From NCBI GenBank assembly GCA_043807765.1, contig JAZDFQ010000078.1, positions 62,001 to 126,000 of the forward strand: a stretch of 64,000 bases of DNA, read 5' to 3'. The notes beneath the pieces are model-generated. The model saw nothing but the letters and a program-made list of their open reading frames with translations, was not told the origin of the DNA and did no database searches. Positions 37,008-46,817 of this stretch are shown here, one piece after another. Within the stretch, counting starts at the first letter, position 1, and each line of letters opens with the position of its first letter. The translations under genes were made by a program, and so were the position numbers. This DNA comes from Stygiobacter sp043807765. Its GTDB lineage: Bacteria; Bacteroidota; Ignavibacteria; Ignavibacteriales; Melioribacteraceae.

Positions 37008-38350
37008 AGCTTATAAACTCTTTTAGTTTTGTTAGTAATTTTTACTTCGTCGCTTATTCTTAAACCGGCAACCCAGACTATTTTGTTCCGGTTCAGCAAA
37101 ACAATTTGTTCTTTCTTAACGGAAGCCGCAATTTTGGCGTCGGTTAAGAAATCGGAAACTTTTTTTGCACCTTTGAATCCGAGCGGTTTAAAAATATCCC
37201 CATGTTTCCAAGTGCGCAACAAGAATTTTTCATCCAGACCATCTGCGCTGATTAATTCGTAAACTTTCTTTCCGGAAAGGTTTTCTTCCATTGCGGCTTC
37301 ATCAATACCAAATGTTCTGCCGCCTAACTTTACTCTTCCGCCAACATTAATTTCAACTTGTCCGGCTAAATTTTCTTTCTCTTTTTGGAAAAGAAGAATT
37401 TCGCTTTCCTTATAAACACTAATTCCCCCGGTTAAGTTTATTTTCTTCCCATTTTGATTTTTGGAAAGAGCGTTTATTTTCTCGTAATCGTTATGCTTAA
37501 ATTCAAAAGCAAAGTTCCTATCCAGAAACAGCTTTAAGAACTCGCCCGGAATCTCGCCAAAAACGTCTATAATTTTTAGACGAATAAGGGACCCGTTTTC
37601 TTTTAAATCCGAGAACTCCGAGAGAAAATAATTCATTCCCTTTTCGAGATTAACAAGCTGGCTTTTCAAATTGGAAGTTGAGCGGAAAACAGCTTCATCC
37701 AGCAAAGGATTGATTTTACCACGCAAAAGAGGAAGAATTCTGTTACGTATAAAGTTGCGCTTGAAATCATCACTCAGATTGGATGAATCTATTCTAAATG
37801 GGATTCTATTCTTTTCAAGATAAACGAGAATTTCTTGTTTGGTTACACAAAGTATTGGGCGGATAATATTGCCCCTTTGCGCGGGAATGCCGCTTAAACC
37901 GGAAGCGCTAGTTCCGCTCAGAAGATTCATCAAAACAGTTTCTGTGTTATCGGTAAGATTATGAGCGGTAACAAACTTATCGAACGAATTTTTCTTGCAT
38001 AGCTTGTCTAAGTATTGATAACGAAGCTTACGTGCAGCTTCTTCAATAGAAAGTTTCTTTTCTTTAGCCAGCTTTTTAACATTCAGTTTAGATGAGTAAA
38101 AAGAAACGCCCAGCCGGGCGCAAAATTCGGAAGCAAACTTTTGATCTTCATCTGCCTCTTTGTCCCGCAGACCATGATTAAAATGAACAGCAGAAAGCTT
38201 AATAGAATATTTTTTTTGGAATTTCTTTAAGAAGTGAAGAGCAAAAACAGAATCGGGTCCACCGCTGAATGCAACGAGAACCCGTTCACCTTTTTCGAGA
38301 AGTCTGTTTGTTTCAATAAAGCGGATAATTTTTTCTTCGGTCTTTTTCAT
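36995..38350 (-). CDS. tilS: tRNA(Ile)-lysidine synthase
   Basis: This 451-residue protein has the PP-loop ATP-binding motif VAFSGGPDSVFALHFL (SGGPDS at about 29-34). It also shows HFNHGLRDKEADED and the TilS signature FKRNFIRNRILPLL. C-terminal substrate-binding domains follow. It converts C34 of tRNA-Ile(CAU) to lysidine so that it reads AUA. It is first in the tilS-hpt-ftsH array. Confidence 0.94.
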   Translation of the reverse strand: MKKTEEKIIRFIETNRLLEKGERVLVAFSGGPDSVFALHFLKKFQKKYSIKLSAVHFNHGLRDKEADEDQKFASEFCARLGVSFYSSKLNVKKLAKEKKLSIEEAARKLRYQYLDKLCKKNSFDKFVTAHNLTDNTETVLMNLLSGTSASGLSGIPAQRGNIIRPILCVTKQEILVYLEKNRIPFRIDSSNLSDDFKRNFIRNRILPLLRGKINPLLDEAVFRSTSNLKSQLVNLEKGMNYFLSEFSDLKENGSLIRLKIIDVFGEIPGEFLKLFLDRNFAFEFKHNDYEKINALSKNQNGKKINLTGGISVYKESEILLFQKEKENLAGQVEINVGGRVKLGGRTFGIDEAAMEENLSGKKVYELISADGLDEKFLLRTWKHGDIFKPLGFKGAKKVSDFLTDAKIAASVKKEQIVLLNRNKIVWVAGLRISDEVKITNKTKRVYKLWTK

Positions 38351-38479
38351 CAGTTACTAATTTTGAACTATGATGTTAACCGATTCTAGAGACAAAGAAG
38401 AGTTCTCTCGCGAAGAAGCGGAGAACGGAAAGTAAAAAAAAATCTTTAGAATCATTTTTCAATAAACCGCAGTAGAAAT

Positions 38480-38950
38480 TTATTCGATAGTTAGAATCTC
38501 AAACTTAAAAACACCGGCCGGAACTTTTGCTTCTACAATTTGACCAGCCTTTGCACCCATAAATGCAGCGCCAACCGGAGATGAAGTAGCAATCTTACCC
38601 ATTTCAAGATTAGCCTCTTCCGGAGAAACCATTGTGTATTTGAAAGTTTTCTTTGTATTCAAATTTTTAACAGTGATAGTAGAGAGAATGTGAACTTGAT
38701 CTTTAGGATAGTTTGTAAGATCAATCACCTGGGCTCGCGAAAGAAGGTCTTCCATTTTACTGATTCTTAATTCCAGTAAACCTTGTTCCTCTTTTGCGGC
38801 ATCATATTCGGCATTTTCGGATAGATCGCCGTGAGAACGGGCTTCTGCTATTCTTCCCGCCATGGATTTGCGTCCGTTGGTTTTCATTTCTGTAAGTTCT
38901 TTTTCCAACTCACGGATGCGCTCTTTGCTTAAATAGACAAAATTTGCCAC
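38480..38950 (-). CDS. greA: Transcription elongation factor GreA
   Basis: This 156-residue protein has the N-terminal coiled coil with RIAEARSHGDLSENAEYDAAKEE, whose acidic tip enters the RNA polymerase channel. The C-terminal FKBP-like domain contains SPVGAAFMGAKAGQIVEAKVP. It rescues backtracked polymerase by transcript cleavage. The start is GTG with AAGGAG eight bases upstream. Confidence 0.95.
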   Translation of the reverse strand: MANFVYLSKERIRELEKELTEMKTNGRKSMAGRIAEARSHGDLSENAEYDAAKEEQGLLELRISKMEDLLSRAQVIDLTNYPKDQVHILSTITVKNLNTKKTFKYTMVSPEEANLEMGKIATSSPVGAAFMGAKAGQIVEAKVPAGVFKFEILTIE

Positions 38951-39046
38951 TCAAAAACTCCTTTTGATGCTTAGATAAAAAAAATTGCCGCTGACTTCCA
39001 TCAGCGGCACCCAAAAATTAGGAAAAAGCCGGGTGGTTTTCAAGAA

Positions 39047-42000
39047 TTAAGATGTTGTTTCATCAATACGGCAAACTAGCCGAAACTGGCAAAAGCGGCA
39101 GACTTTGTTCTCCCGGTCCTCTAAAGTAGATAAGTTAAACTTCCCTTCGGAGATTTTCTTGACATATTCTTTAATATGATTGAGTGAATTTTGGATTAAC
39201 TCATCAACGGAATTAAACTTTGCATCTTTAGTTCTGCCAAGTCCAACTTTATTCTTTCCGAATTCTTCTTGGCTATACTTTAATGAGTAAATAAACATTT
39301 CGTTCGGCGTAATGGGTCGATCTAGTTTTTTAGAAAGAAGCTCCGCAGCGGCATATAAATAAATTGGAAGCTGAAGAGAGATTCCGTTTTTCAAATCGTT
39401 ATATGTCGGTTTGCTACCGCTAAGTTTATAATCAACAATATTGAAGGAAGAATCTGCATCGTTAAGTTCTATCCGGTCAATTTTGCCACGCAGTTTTATT
39501 CCTTCAACATTTATTGCTTCGGTTGTTGTAAGCTCATCATCGGCCTCTTCGCTACGCAGTCTTCCGAAACCAACTTCAAAGAATTGCGGAAGGAAATCTG
39601 CCGAAGAGCTTCTCTCATGTTCTAAAAACCGGAATAGAACGGATTCTTCATCGTTGCCGCCGAGCCCGAGAATTTTTTCCTTCTCATAAAATGTTAAAGG
39701 AGATTTGAAAGCCGTGTTCTCCAGCTGTTTAGCTGCTATCTGGAATATCAGCTTTTTAGCTTTAGCAAAATTGGAATCGTTGCACTGCTGCAAAACTATT
39801 TTCTTTTTGCGCACTTCTGTGTAAAACTCATAAAGAATAGAGTGAAGCAGCCTTCCCATTTCAATCGCTTCGATGTCTTCGGTAGGTTCTTCGAATGTTT
39901 CTATGCCAAGCACACGCTCGGTAAAATATTTAAATGGACATTTGGCGTAATTCTCAAGCTGAGAAATTGAGTATTGCTTCTTGAGATAATCTTGCAGCCC
40001 CGCTTCTATTTCTTTGTAATCATTTTCAGTGAGATCCAGATCATCTTTGGCGTTTAGGTCGCCGGTGAAAGCCGAATTCCCCATAGGAGAATCGGTTCTC
40101 CTTTTGTCTACATCAAGCGAGTTATGAATTGCTGAAGAAAGTTTTTCGCCAACTGCGGCATGTAGTTTCGAATTAGGACGCTGCCCAATTTCAATCTGGA
40201 CTTCCTCTTCTGTGTATAAGTATTTCTCAAAGTCTGCAGAAGTAATTTCCACTGTTTGTACAATCGAAGAAAAATCCTTCAAGAAACTGGAAGCAACTGT
40301 TTCTTTGCCGGAATCGCTTTGGTGAGTGCTTAAAAATAATTTCTTCTGCCAGCAGCAAAGCGCGCGGTAGAACAAATATCTTTCTTCAGTCTGGTGAATG
40401 AACGCTTGCTTCTTATATGAACCGGAGAAAAATATCTCGGGATTAAATCGTGTCGGCAAAATGCCGTCACATAAGCCGCCGATAAACAAATAGTCAAATT
40501 TTAATCCGCGTATTTCATCGAGTGAGGTTACCAGTACACCATAATTTGATTTTTCCTTTACATTGAAACGCGCCCAGCCGCATGCGGTTCTAATCTGCTC
40601 CAAATAGTAGCCGAGAGGAAACTTCTTTTCGCCGCCTTGTTCCTCTTTCATCAGCTCAAATATTTCTTGCGTAACATTTAACAACTCTGCTATAGCACGA
40701 ACATTCTTCTCTTTCTCTTCACCTACATTAAGAATATTGTAAGTTAGTCTTGAATCAAGAAGAAAGCGAGTAAGCCTATTGCTGAACTCTTCTATTGTCA
40801 ATTTATCCTCAAACGGAGAGAGGAATTTTGAGAGAGTTTGAATATCGAGCTTAGCTTTCTCTAACATTTTTTTATTGCCGGAGATATCGTCTTCATCGCC
40901 GGAATGAGAAAGATTTGATAGCGCATCGTTTAAACTGCCCAGCCAGTTTTCTTTTCCCGAAATTATTTTCAACTCCGATGCGACCCGGTATAGATTTGCA
41001 GAATCAATTTCTTTTATATCTATAAATCCGCTGTTTAGCGCGCGGAAAATATTTTTGAAGTAGTAATCGCTTTCAACTATTTCCAGATAATTAACCAGCG
41101 CTATAACAGGATTGGAATTTTGAAGCAATGTTCTATCTGTCAAATTAAACGGAATACCGGTTTTGCTAAATACATCTTTTATAATTGCAGTATAATCTTG
41201 AACCAAATTAAACGCTACGCAGATTTTATGCGGTTCGGTTTTTTCTTCAAGCAAAATTGTTTTTATCTGTTTGGCTGCAAGTTCAATCTCATTTTCTTTG
41301 TTAAATCCGCTAATAACTGCCGGAGGAACCGGAAGTTTATTCTTCTGTTTTATATCTCTAATTCTAAATAGTTTCTCGCGGATGAATCCGTGGAATTCAT
41401 TCATATCCGGCGTGCGCGCATCCTCAATCTCGTTAAATCCATTCATAGATAGGTTATCGAAAGTCCGAGCTAGATGACCGAAAATAAAGTCGTTCGTGGG
41501 AAAATAATCGAATGAAATGAAAAGTTTGGATGACTGAGAAAGTCGATCGATGATTTCCACTTCCGGTTTAGAGAAATCGCTGAAGCCGTCTATAAAAATA
41601 TATTCCGGAGATTGAAATGTTTTCTTAAAATCGCAGGCAAATTGGTCTTGCTTTCTTTTCAATAATTCACAATAAATATCTCCCAGATCAAAAGAGTTTA
41701 GCTGAAAACATTTTTCTTTGTAAGCTTTGTAAATGTCTGCAATATCAAGCGCCTTGTTCTTTTCGGAACCAATAAGTTTTTCAGCCTCGGCTACAATCAG
41801 CTCGGGCGGTATTCCGCTCCGTTTGTATTCATTGATTACATTACGAATTTTATCCAATGTTCCGGCTGGAATTTCTTCCCGGTACAGAGAGAGATATCTG
41901 AATTTTATTTTGCCGGCTATCTGCTTAATAAAAACCGATGAAGCCGCCTCGCTGATTTGCCTAAACGGTTTTGAGGCTGAAAGAATTTTCGATGTGAGCG

Positions 42001-42193
42001 TTGTAAGCGTCTCAATTTTAATTTGATGCGCCGCAGTGTTTGGCGAAAGTGAAATAATCTCCTTCTTAAGTGTGCGCGCTCTGCGGTTTGTCGGCACAAT
42101 ACAAAGCAGTTCGTTGATTGTTCCGCACTTTATCTTCTCATTCACAAGCGAATCAATATCAATCGACTTTATTTTTTCTTTTGTAAGAATCAT
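39047..42193 (-). CDS. AddB-like PD-(D/E)XK nuclease, helicase-like protein without Walker A
   Basis: This 1048-residue protein begins IVPTNRRARTLKKEI and has LKFDYLFIGGLCDGILPTR, as in AddB/Rep-type inactivated helicases. No GxxGxGK(S/T) motif is seen near the N-terminus. The C-terminal RecB-type nuclease has QYSISQLENYAKCPFKYF, LRGKIDRIEL, VDYKLSG and LQLPIYLYAA. It finishes with CRFCQFRLVCR. One cysteine before the nuclease and three after it fit the 4Fe-4S clamp of AddB. It is probably part of a double-strand break repair complex, but no AddA partner is in the window. The stop overlaps the CYTH gene by 4 bp. Confidence 0.8.
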   Translation of the reverse strand: MILTKEKIKSIDIDSLVNEKIKCGTINELLCIVPTNRRARTLKKEIISLSPNTAAHQIKIETLTTLTSKILSASKPFRQISEAASSVFIKQIAGKIKFRYLSLYREEIPAGTLDKIRNVINEYKRSGIPPELIVAEAEKLIGSEKNKALDIADIYKAYKEKCFQLNSFDLGDIYCELLKRKQDQFACDFKKTFQSPEYIFIDGFSDFSKPEVEIIDRLSQSSKLFISFDYFPTNDFIFGHLARTFDNLSMNGFNEIEDARTPDMNEFHGFIREKLFRIRDIKQKNKLPVPPAVISGFNKENEIELAAKQIKTILLEEKTEPHKICVAFNLVQDYTAIIKDVFSKTGIPFNLTDRTLLQNSNPVIALVNYLEIVESDYYFKNIFRALNSGFIDIKEIDSANLYRVASELKIISGKENWLGSLNDALSNLSHSGDEDDISGNKKMLEKAKLDIQTLSKFLSPFEDKLTIEEFSNRLTRFLLDSRLTYNILNVGEEKEKNVRAIAELLNVTQEIFELMKEEQGGEKKFPLGYYLEQIRTACGWARFNVKEKSNYGVLVTSLDEIRGLKFDYLFIGGLCDGILPTRFNPEIFFSGSYKKQAFIHQTEERYLFYRALCCWQKKLFLSTHQSDSGKETVASSFLKDFSSIVQTVEITSADFEKYLYTEEEVQIEIGQRPNSKLHAAVGEKLSSAIHNSLDVDKRRTDSPMGNSAFTGDLNAKDDLDLTENDYKEIEAGLQDYLKKQYSISQLENYAKCPFKYFTERVLGIETFEEPTEDIEAIEMGRLLHSILYEFYTEVRKKKIVLQQCNDSNFAKAKKLIFQIAAKQLENTAFKSPLTFYEKEKILGLGGNDEESVLFRFLEHERSSSADFLPQFFEVGFGRLRSEEADDELTTTEAINVEGIKLRGKIDRIELNDADSSFNIVDYKLSGSKPTYNDLKNGISLQLPIYLYAAAELLSKKLDRPITPNEMFIYSLKYSQEEFGKNKVGLGRTKDAKFNSVDELIQNSLNHIKEYVKKISEGKFNLSTLEDRENKVCRFCQFRLVCRIDETTS

Positions 42194-42687
42194 TTGCCAA
42201 GCATCAAGTTTCTGTACGATTTACGAATTTGCCCGCAATTTTCTATGCCAAGCATCTTTTTAACAAAATCGAATCTTTTTGTTGCATCGCTCTTACCGGC
42301 TACAAGAAGAGTTTCCAGCTCCAAAAACTTTCCTAGGTTTTTCACTTCATCAAGATGAACGCGAGTATTGTCGTATAGATACAGCGCCCTCTTCTTCTCA
42401 ACTACGGCTTCAATGGGAAGTATATCTGCCAAATATTTTTCCGGATTCTTTCCCCTCAATTCAAGCAACTCATAATTGCTCCAGCGTTTCCCTTTTTCAT
42501 CGCGCAGATATTTTATCAAAGTAAATGCACTCCCTTCAACTCTAAGTTTGAGCAGCCCGGTTTTTGTTTTGTAGTAAATATCTTTTTGTTTCAGAATTCC
42601 TTTGAACTCCGCGCCGCTTTGTTTTAGAATTGATTCAACTTGCTTGTGAGATTTCAGATTAATCTTTAGTTCTAAATTTAATGGCAT
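42190..42687 (-). CDS. CYTH-domain protein (class IV adenylate cyclase/CyaB-like)
   Basis: This 165-residue protein has the N-terminal LNLELKI variant of the ExExK signature, then DIYYKTKTGLLKLRVEG and a late HLDEVKNLGKFLELE strand, all typical of CYTH tunnel enzymes. Members act as adenylyl cyclases, triphosphatases or thiamine-triphosphatases on polyphosphates bound to metal. The exact reaction is unknown. It overlaps the AddB-like gene by 4 bp (ATGA). Confidence 0.82.
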   Translation of the reverse strand: MPLNLELKINLKSHKQVESILKQSGAEFKGILKQKDIYYKTKTGLLKLRVEGSAFTLIKYLRDEKGKRWSNYELLELRGKNPEKYLADILPIEAVVEKKRALYLYDNTRVHLDEVKNLGKFLELETLLVAGKSDATKRFDFVKKMLGIENCGQIRKSYRNLMLGK

Positions 42688-42797
42688 AAGTAAACTTTCC
42701 TAAAAGTTCTGCTGTTAAATGAGTAAAATTTTATCCCGTTGATTTTTCACAAAGAATCTATATCTTTCAATAGAAGCTTAGCAAAAGGAAATTAAAG

Positions 42798-43442
42798 ATG
42801 AAAGTGTTGACAGCATTGACGCTTCTGCTTTTTAGCAGTTTTACGTTGGCTCAGAGAATCGGGGAGTTCGCTCCCGAAAAACCGCCAATTTCGTTTCCAG
42901 CCAACAGCTGGGGTGCCGATGTAATGTTTGGCGAGGGCGGATTCGGTTTAGGAACCTTTTTGAGAAAATCTTTCTCTAAAAACATTACCGGCGTTATTGA
43001 TTTTTCGATCTCGGAAACCAAAGATGAGCGGGAGATTGAGTACTATGATCCTTATTACGGAACTACCTTTACTCCTTATAAACAAAACCGCGCTTTTCTT
43101 ATGCCGGTAAATGTTGGCGCGCAAATTAGATTGTTTGATGAAGCTCTTGCAGATAATCTTCGTCCATATGTTACTGCCGGTGTTGGACCAACATTCGTTG
43201 TTACAACCCCATATGAAGATGAATTCTTTAGTTCATTCAAACGCGCAAAGATGCAATACGGTGCAAATGGCTATGTTGGTTTTGGAGCTTATTTTGGAGA
43301 AAGTACTTCTAACTTGATTGGACTCAATGTTCGATACAGTCATACGGAAGTATTTGGCGATGGAATTGAAAATTTAGTTGGACAAATCCGAAAAAGCTTT
43401 GGCCAGTTTTATTTATCGTTAAGCATAGGAATAATGTATTGA
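42798..43442 (+). CDS. Outer-membrane beta-barrel protein
   Basis: This 214-residue protein has a signal peptide ending FTLAQ and alternating strands such as VGFGAYFGESTSNLIGLNVRY, with a terminal FYLSLSIGIMY. Its small barrel resembles OMP_b-brl family proteins. The last codons overlap the start of the DUF2461 gene, so they are co-expressed. Function unknown. Confidence 0.65.
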   Translation: MKVLTALTLLLFSSFTLAQRIGEFAPEKPPISFPANSWGADVMFGEGGFGLGTFLRKSFSKNITGVIDFSISETKDEREIEYYDPYYGTTFTPYKQNRAFLMPVNVGAQIRLFDEALADNLRPYVTAGVGPTFVVTTPYEDEFFSSFKRAKMQYGANGYVGFGAYFGESTSNLIGLNVRYSHTEVFGDGIENLVGQIRKSFGQFYLSLSIGIMY

Positions 43443-44170
43443 AATCTCAGCCGGAACAATTTAACGGATTCAGCAAAGAGGTTTTCTCTTTCTTTACAGA
43501 TTTAGAAAAGAATAACAATGTTGAGTGGTTTCACAAAAACAAGGAACGTTACCAAAGTTTTGTTGTTGAGCCCACCAAAGCATTTGTTACCGAGCTTGCG
43601 CCATTTTTAAACCGCTTAAATCCGGCAATTAGAACTGAGCCGAAGTTTAATGAAACAATTATGCGCATTAATAAAGATATGCGTTTCGCTAAAGGGGATC
43701 CTTACAGAAACTACTGGCTTATTCACTTCGGCAGATTTAAACTGGACAGCGAATTTTTCCTTTATTTTGAAGCCGGTTCATCGGACATGGGAATATTTCT
43801 AAACCGTTCGAAAGAAGAAAAACATTACTTCCGGCAGAATTTAGAAAAGTATGAAAAAGAAATTCGCGAGGTTTGTGCTAGGTATAAAATAAACGGCAAT
43901 TATTCCCTTCATTACTTTGAAAAAATGTCAATACTTAAACTGCTTTCGAAATTTGAAGCAGAGAAACATATAGGCAGACTACGCGAGCATGATATGTTTC
44001 TGCTGCAAAGCAATAAACCAATTCCGAAAAAGATTCTCTTTTCGGAAAACATAGTAATAGAAATGATCAAAATGATTTCCCGGCTATATCCGCTTTATTG
44101 CTTCGCTATTTCACCGCAACCGTTAAAAGAACTTCAGCGTTTTGAAGATGAGTTTGGAGAAATAATCTAA
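43439..44170 (+). CDS. DUF2461 family protein
   Basis: This 243-residue protein matches the DUF2461/TIGR02453 pattern: FNGFSKEVFSFFTDLEKNNN, VEWFHKNKERYQ, FNETIMRINKDMRFAKGDPY. The family has no firm function. The start is a TTG (43439) that overlaps the preceding stop codon as TATTGA. Confidence 0.82.
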   Translation: MKSQPEQFNGFSKEVFSFFTDLEKNNNVEWFHKNKERYQSFVVEPTKAFVTELAPFLNRLNPAIRTEPKFNETIMRINKDMRFAKGDPYRNYWLIHFGRFKLDSEFFLYFEAGSSDMGIFLNRSKEEKHYFRQNLEKYEKEIREVCARYKINGNYSLHYFEKMSILKLLSKFEAEKHIGRLREHDMFLLQSNKPIPKKILFSENIVIEMIKMISRLYPLYCFAISPQPLKELQRFEDEFGEII

Positions 44171-44180
44171 TAGCAATTAA

Positions 44181-44243
44181 GATTTTGGATTTTGGAAGCA
44201 ATCTCTTTTCAATTCCCAAATCGTAACTCCAAAATCCTAAATC
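44181..44243. terminator. Long inverted repeat between converging genes
   Basis: Arms at 44181-44196 (GATTTTGGATTTTGGA) and 44228-44243 (TCCAAAATCCTAAATC) pair with one mismatch across a 31-base loop, between the DUF2461 gene and the converging redoxin gene. It likely terminates both, but no clean U-tract is present. Confidence 0.55.
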
Positions 44244-44246
44244 CCA

Positions 44247-44783
44247 TCATTTCCACTTAATCGTGCATCCAATTGTAAAAGTTTCCGGTACGGAAATTGT
44301 TTTTCCGGCCAGTAGTTCATCAATAGCGTTACGTAAATATTTTGAGCGCACGCTTTTTTCATCTTGCCAGTTGTCATCTACTTTACCATGAAAAACTAAT
44401 TTCTGCTCACTATCAAATAGAAAAACTTCCGGCGTATGCGTAGCGCCAAATGCTTTAGCCACTGATTGATCTGCATCTCTCAAGTATGGGAAATTAAACT
44501 CTTTTAGTGCAGCTCTCTTATTCATCTCTTCAAAAGAATCATCCGGATACTTTACTTCATCATTGCTGTTAATCGCAACAACTTGTAGCTCTACAGCATA
44601 ATCTTTCTGAATCTGTTTAATTCTATCTTCATATGCTTGCACATATGGACAATGGTTGCAACTAAAAGCTACAACAAATGCCTTCTTGCCTTCAAAAGTA
44701 TTTAAGGAATAGTTTTTTCCATCAGTTGCTTCTAGATTAAATCCGGGCGCCTTTGAACCTATTGATAAAGTTGATGTAGCCAT
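44247..44783 (-). CDS. Thioredoxin-fold redoxin (AhpC/TSA-like)
   Basis: This 178-residue protein has the thioredoxin-like core GSKAPGFNLEATDGKNYSLN and the redox motif SCNHCPYVQAYEDR. The CNHC motif replaces CxxC of thioredoxin and is characteristic of the 'thioredoxin family protein' group with an NHCP signature. It lies alone, with AGAAG upstream. It probably acts as a cytosolic peroxidase or thiol oxidoreductase. Confidence 0.85.
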   Translation of the reverse strand: MATSTLSIGSKAPGFNLEATDGKNYSLNTFEGKKAFVVAFSCNHCPYVQAYEDRIKQIQKDYAVELQVVAINSNDEVKYPDDSFEEMNKRAALKEFNFPYLRDADQSVAKAFGATHTPEVFLFDSEQKLVFHGKVDDNWQDEKSVRSKYLRNAIDELLAGKTISVPETFTIGCTIKWK

Positions 44784-44935
44784 TTCTTCTCCTATGTATT
44801 TTCTTTCTTAGCGTTTTGTGTCTCTGCGGTTAACAAAAAGATCATTCACCGCTAAGACGCAGAGTAAAAGCAAATTAATTTTAATAGTAAGTTGTATTTT
44901 AGTGTTGTTAAAATCAAATCCAAATTGGAGAGCAA

Positions 44936-46144
44936 TTGGAAAAGGAACTACTCGGTAAACTATTTGATTGGTACAAGAATTACGCAGAGAAAAGTATTAA
45001 GTCGGATTTTATTACGCATGTTGAAGTAAAAGATCAGCTTGCTATTCTAAAACAGAATCATACATTTACCATTGACAAGATAGGTGAGTCTATTGAGCAA
45101 AGGGAGATATATTCGGTCAAAGTTGGCAAAGGGAAAACTAAAATACTGGTATGGTCGCAAATGCATGGCGATGAACCCACAGCAACTGCTGCATTATTCG
45201 ATATTTTCAATTTCCTCTCTGCTGATGATGAATTCAATCCAATGAGAAAATCAATATTTCAGAATTTGGAATTGCACTTTATTCCGATGGTCAATCCGGA
45301 TGGTGCAGTTCGTTATCAAAGAGAAAATGCTTTTAATATTGATCTTAACCGGGATGCGCTCCGCTTTCAATCAGATGAGTCAAATCTGCTTTGGAAATAT
45401 GCAGAGAAACTTAAACCGGAATTCGGATTTAATCTGCACGATCAAAACAGTTATTATACTGCCGGAAATGTCAACAAAACATCAGCTATTTCTCTACTCT
45501 CTCCTCCTCTTGATCATGTAAAGAGCATCAATTACACCCGCGAAAAAAGCATGCAAGTAATATTAAAGATTCGTGAAACATTGGAACAGTTTATTCCGGG
45601 ACAAATTGCACGCTACAGCGATGATTTTGAACCGCGCGCCTTTGGCGATAACTTTACCCGAATTGGGATTGGAACAATTTTGATTGAATCGGGTTATTAC
45701 AGAGGTGATTACAATAAAGATTTTGTAAGAAAGCTGAACTTTATTTCAATAATCACAGCGTTTCAGTCAATTGTAGAAAAAGATTATGAGAAAATTTTCT
45801 ACGCAGACTATTTTGATATTCCGGAAAACATGAAACTCTTGTTCGATCTTCTGCTTCGTAATCTTAAACTCACATTTGCTGAAAGAACTTTTACCGTAGA
45901 TGTGGGAATCACTAGAACTAAAAAGTTTGATGCAGACAAAAGCACATTCTATTACGAGGCTACAATTGCAGAGCTTGGCGACTTATCAGTTTTCTATGGA
46001 ATAGAAGAACATGATTTGCACGGATGTGAAATTATTTCTAAAAACGAACTGAAAATTGATGGCAATGCTGATTTTCAAATTCAAAAAGAAGGCAAACAAG
46101 TTTTTGAAGTGATTAACGGAGCACTTAAGAGCTGCATATCCTAA
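44936..46144 (+). CDS. M14-family zinc carboxypeptidase
   Basis: This 402-residue protein has zinc ligands in SQMHGDEP (HxxE) and later HDQ within FGFNLHDQNSYY. NPDGAVRYQRENAFNIDLNRD holds the substrate-binding NxxxDLNRD element. No signal peptide is seen, so it is probably cytosolic. The TTG start at 44936 has GGAG five bases upstream. Substrate unknown: murein peptides or other small peptides. Confidence 0.85.
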   Translation: MEKELLGKLFDWYKNYAEKSIKSDFITHVEVKDQLAILKQNHTFTIDKIGESIEQREIYSVKVGKGKTKILVWSQMHGDEPTATAALFDIFNFLSADDEFNPMRKSIFQNLELHFIPMVNPDGAVRYQRENAFNIDLNRDALRFQSDESNLLWKYAEKLKPEFGFNLHDQNSYYTAGNVNKTSAISLLSPPLDHVKSINYTREKSMQVILKIRETLEQFIPGQIARYSDDFEPRAFGDNFTRIGIGTILIESGYYRGDYNKDFVRKLNFISIITAFQSIVEKDYEKIFYADYFDIPENMKLLFDLLLRNLKLTFAERTFTVDVGITRTKKFDADKSTFYYEATIAELGDLSVFYGIEEHDLHGCEIISKNELKIDGNADFQIQKEGKQVFEVINGALKSCIS

Positions 46145-46203
46145 TTGCGAAACATATTGGATACATTTTCTTTAACTTTACCTAAGAATAATTAAGAGAT
46201 TGA

Positions 46204-46812
46204 ATGCCGGTTCTGGAAGAAAATAAAAGCAAAGAAGAATTACAGTTGTATGCAGATTTCGAGCGGGAGGCTGTTCCGCACATGAATGCTGTTTATAATT
46301 TTGCTTTACGCATGACCGGCGATGAAGATGATGCAAACGATCTTGTTCAAGAAACTTACCTAAAAGCCTTCCGCTTCTTTGATAAATTTGAAAAGGGAAC
46401 GAACTGCAAAGCTTGGTTGTTTAGAATATTGAAGAACTCATACATCAACGATTACCGCAAAGCGGTTAAGGAACCTAATAAAGTTGATTACGAGGACGTT
46501 CAAAATTTTTACGAAAACATTAGGCCAAACGAAATTGACAGCCGTCATTACGAGCAAGATGCCTTCAGCAATTTGTTGGATGATGAAATAACCAATGTTC
46601 TTTCTGCACTGCCCGAAGATTTTAGAACAGCAATAATTTTAAGTGATATAGAAGGTTTTACTTACGAGGAAATTGCAGACTTTGTTGACATCCCGGTGGG
46701 AACTGTACGTTCCCGTTTGCACCGTGCCCGTAAAATGCTTTACGCACAGCTATACGATTACGCTAAAGACAAAGGCTATGTTAACAAGAAAAAAGAAAAA
46801 AGTAGGAAATAG
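46204..46812 (+). CDS. ECF-type RNA polymerase sigma factor
   Basis: This 202-residue protein has region 2 with TGDEDDANDLVQETYLKAFR and region 4 with IEGFTYEEIADFVDIPVGT plus VRSRLHRARKML. This is the two-domain ECF sigma structure (RpoE/SigW type). It directs transcription of an envelope or stress regulon. A small gene starts 5 bp later and may encode its regulator. Confidence 0.93.
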   Translation: MPVLEENKSKEELQLYADFEREAVPHMNAVYNFALRMTGDEDDANDLVQETYLKAFRFFDKFEKGTNCKAWLFRILKNSYINDYRKAVKEPNKVDYEDVQNFYENIRPNEIDSRHYEQDAFSNLLDDEITNVLSALPEDFRTAIILSDIEGFTYEEIADFVDIPVGTVRSRLHRARKMLYAQLYDYAKDKGYVNKKKEKSRK

Positions 46813-46817
46813 TTGTA

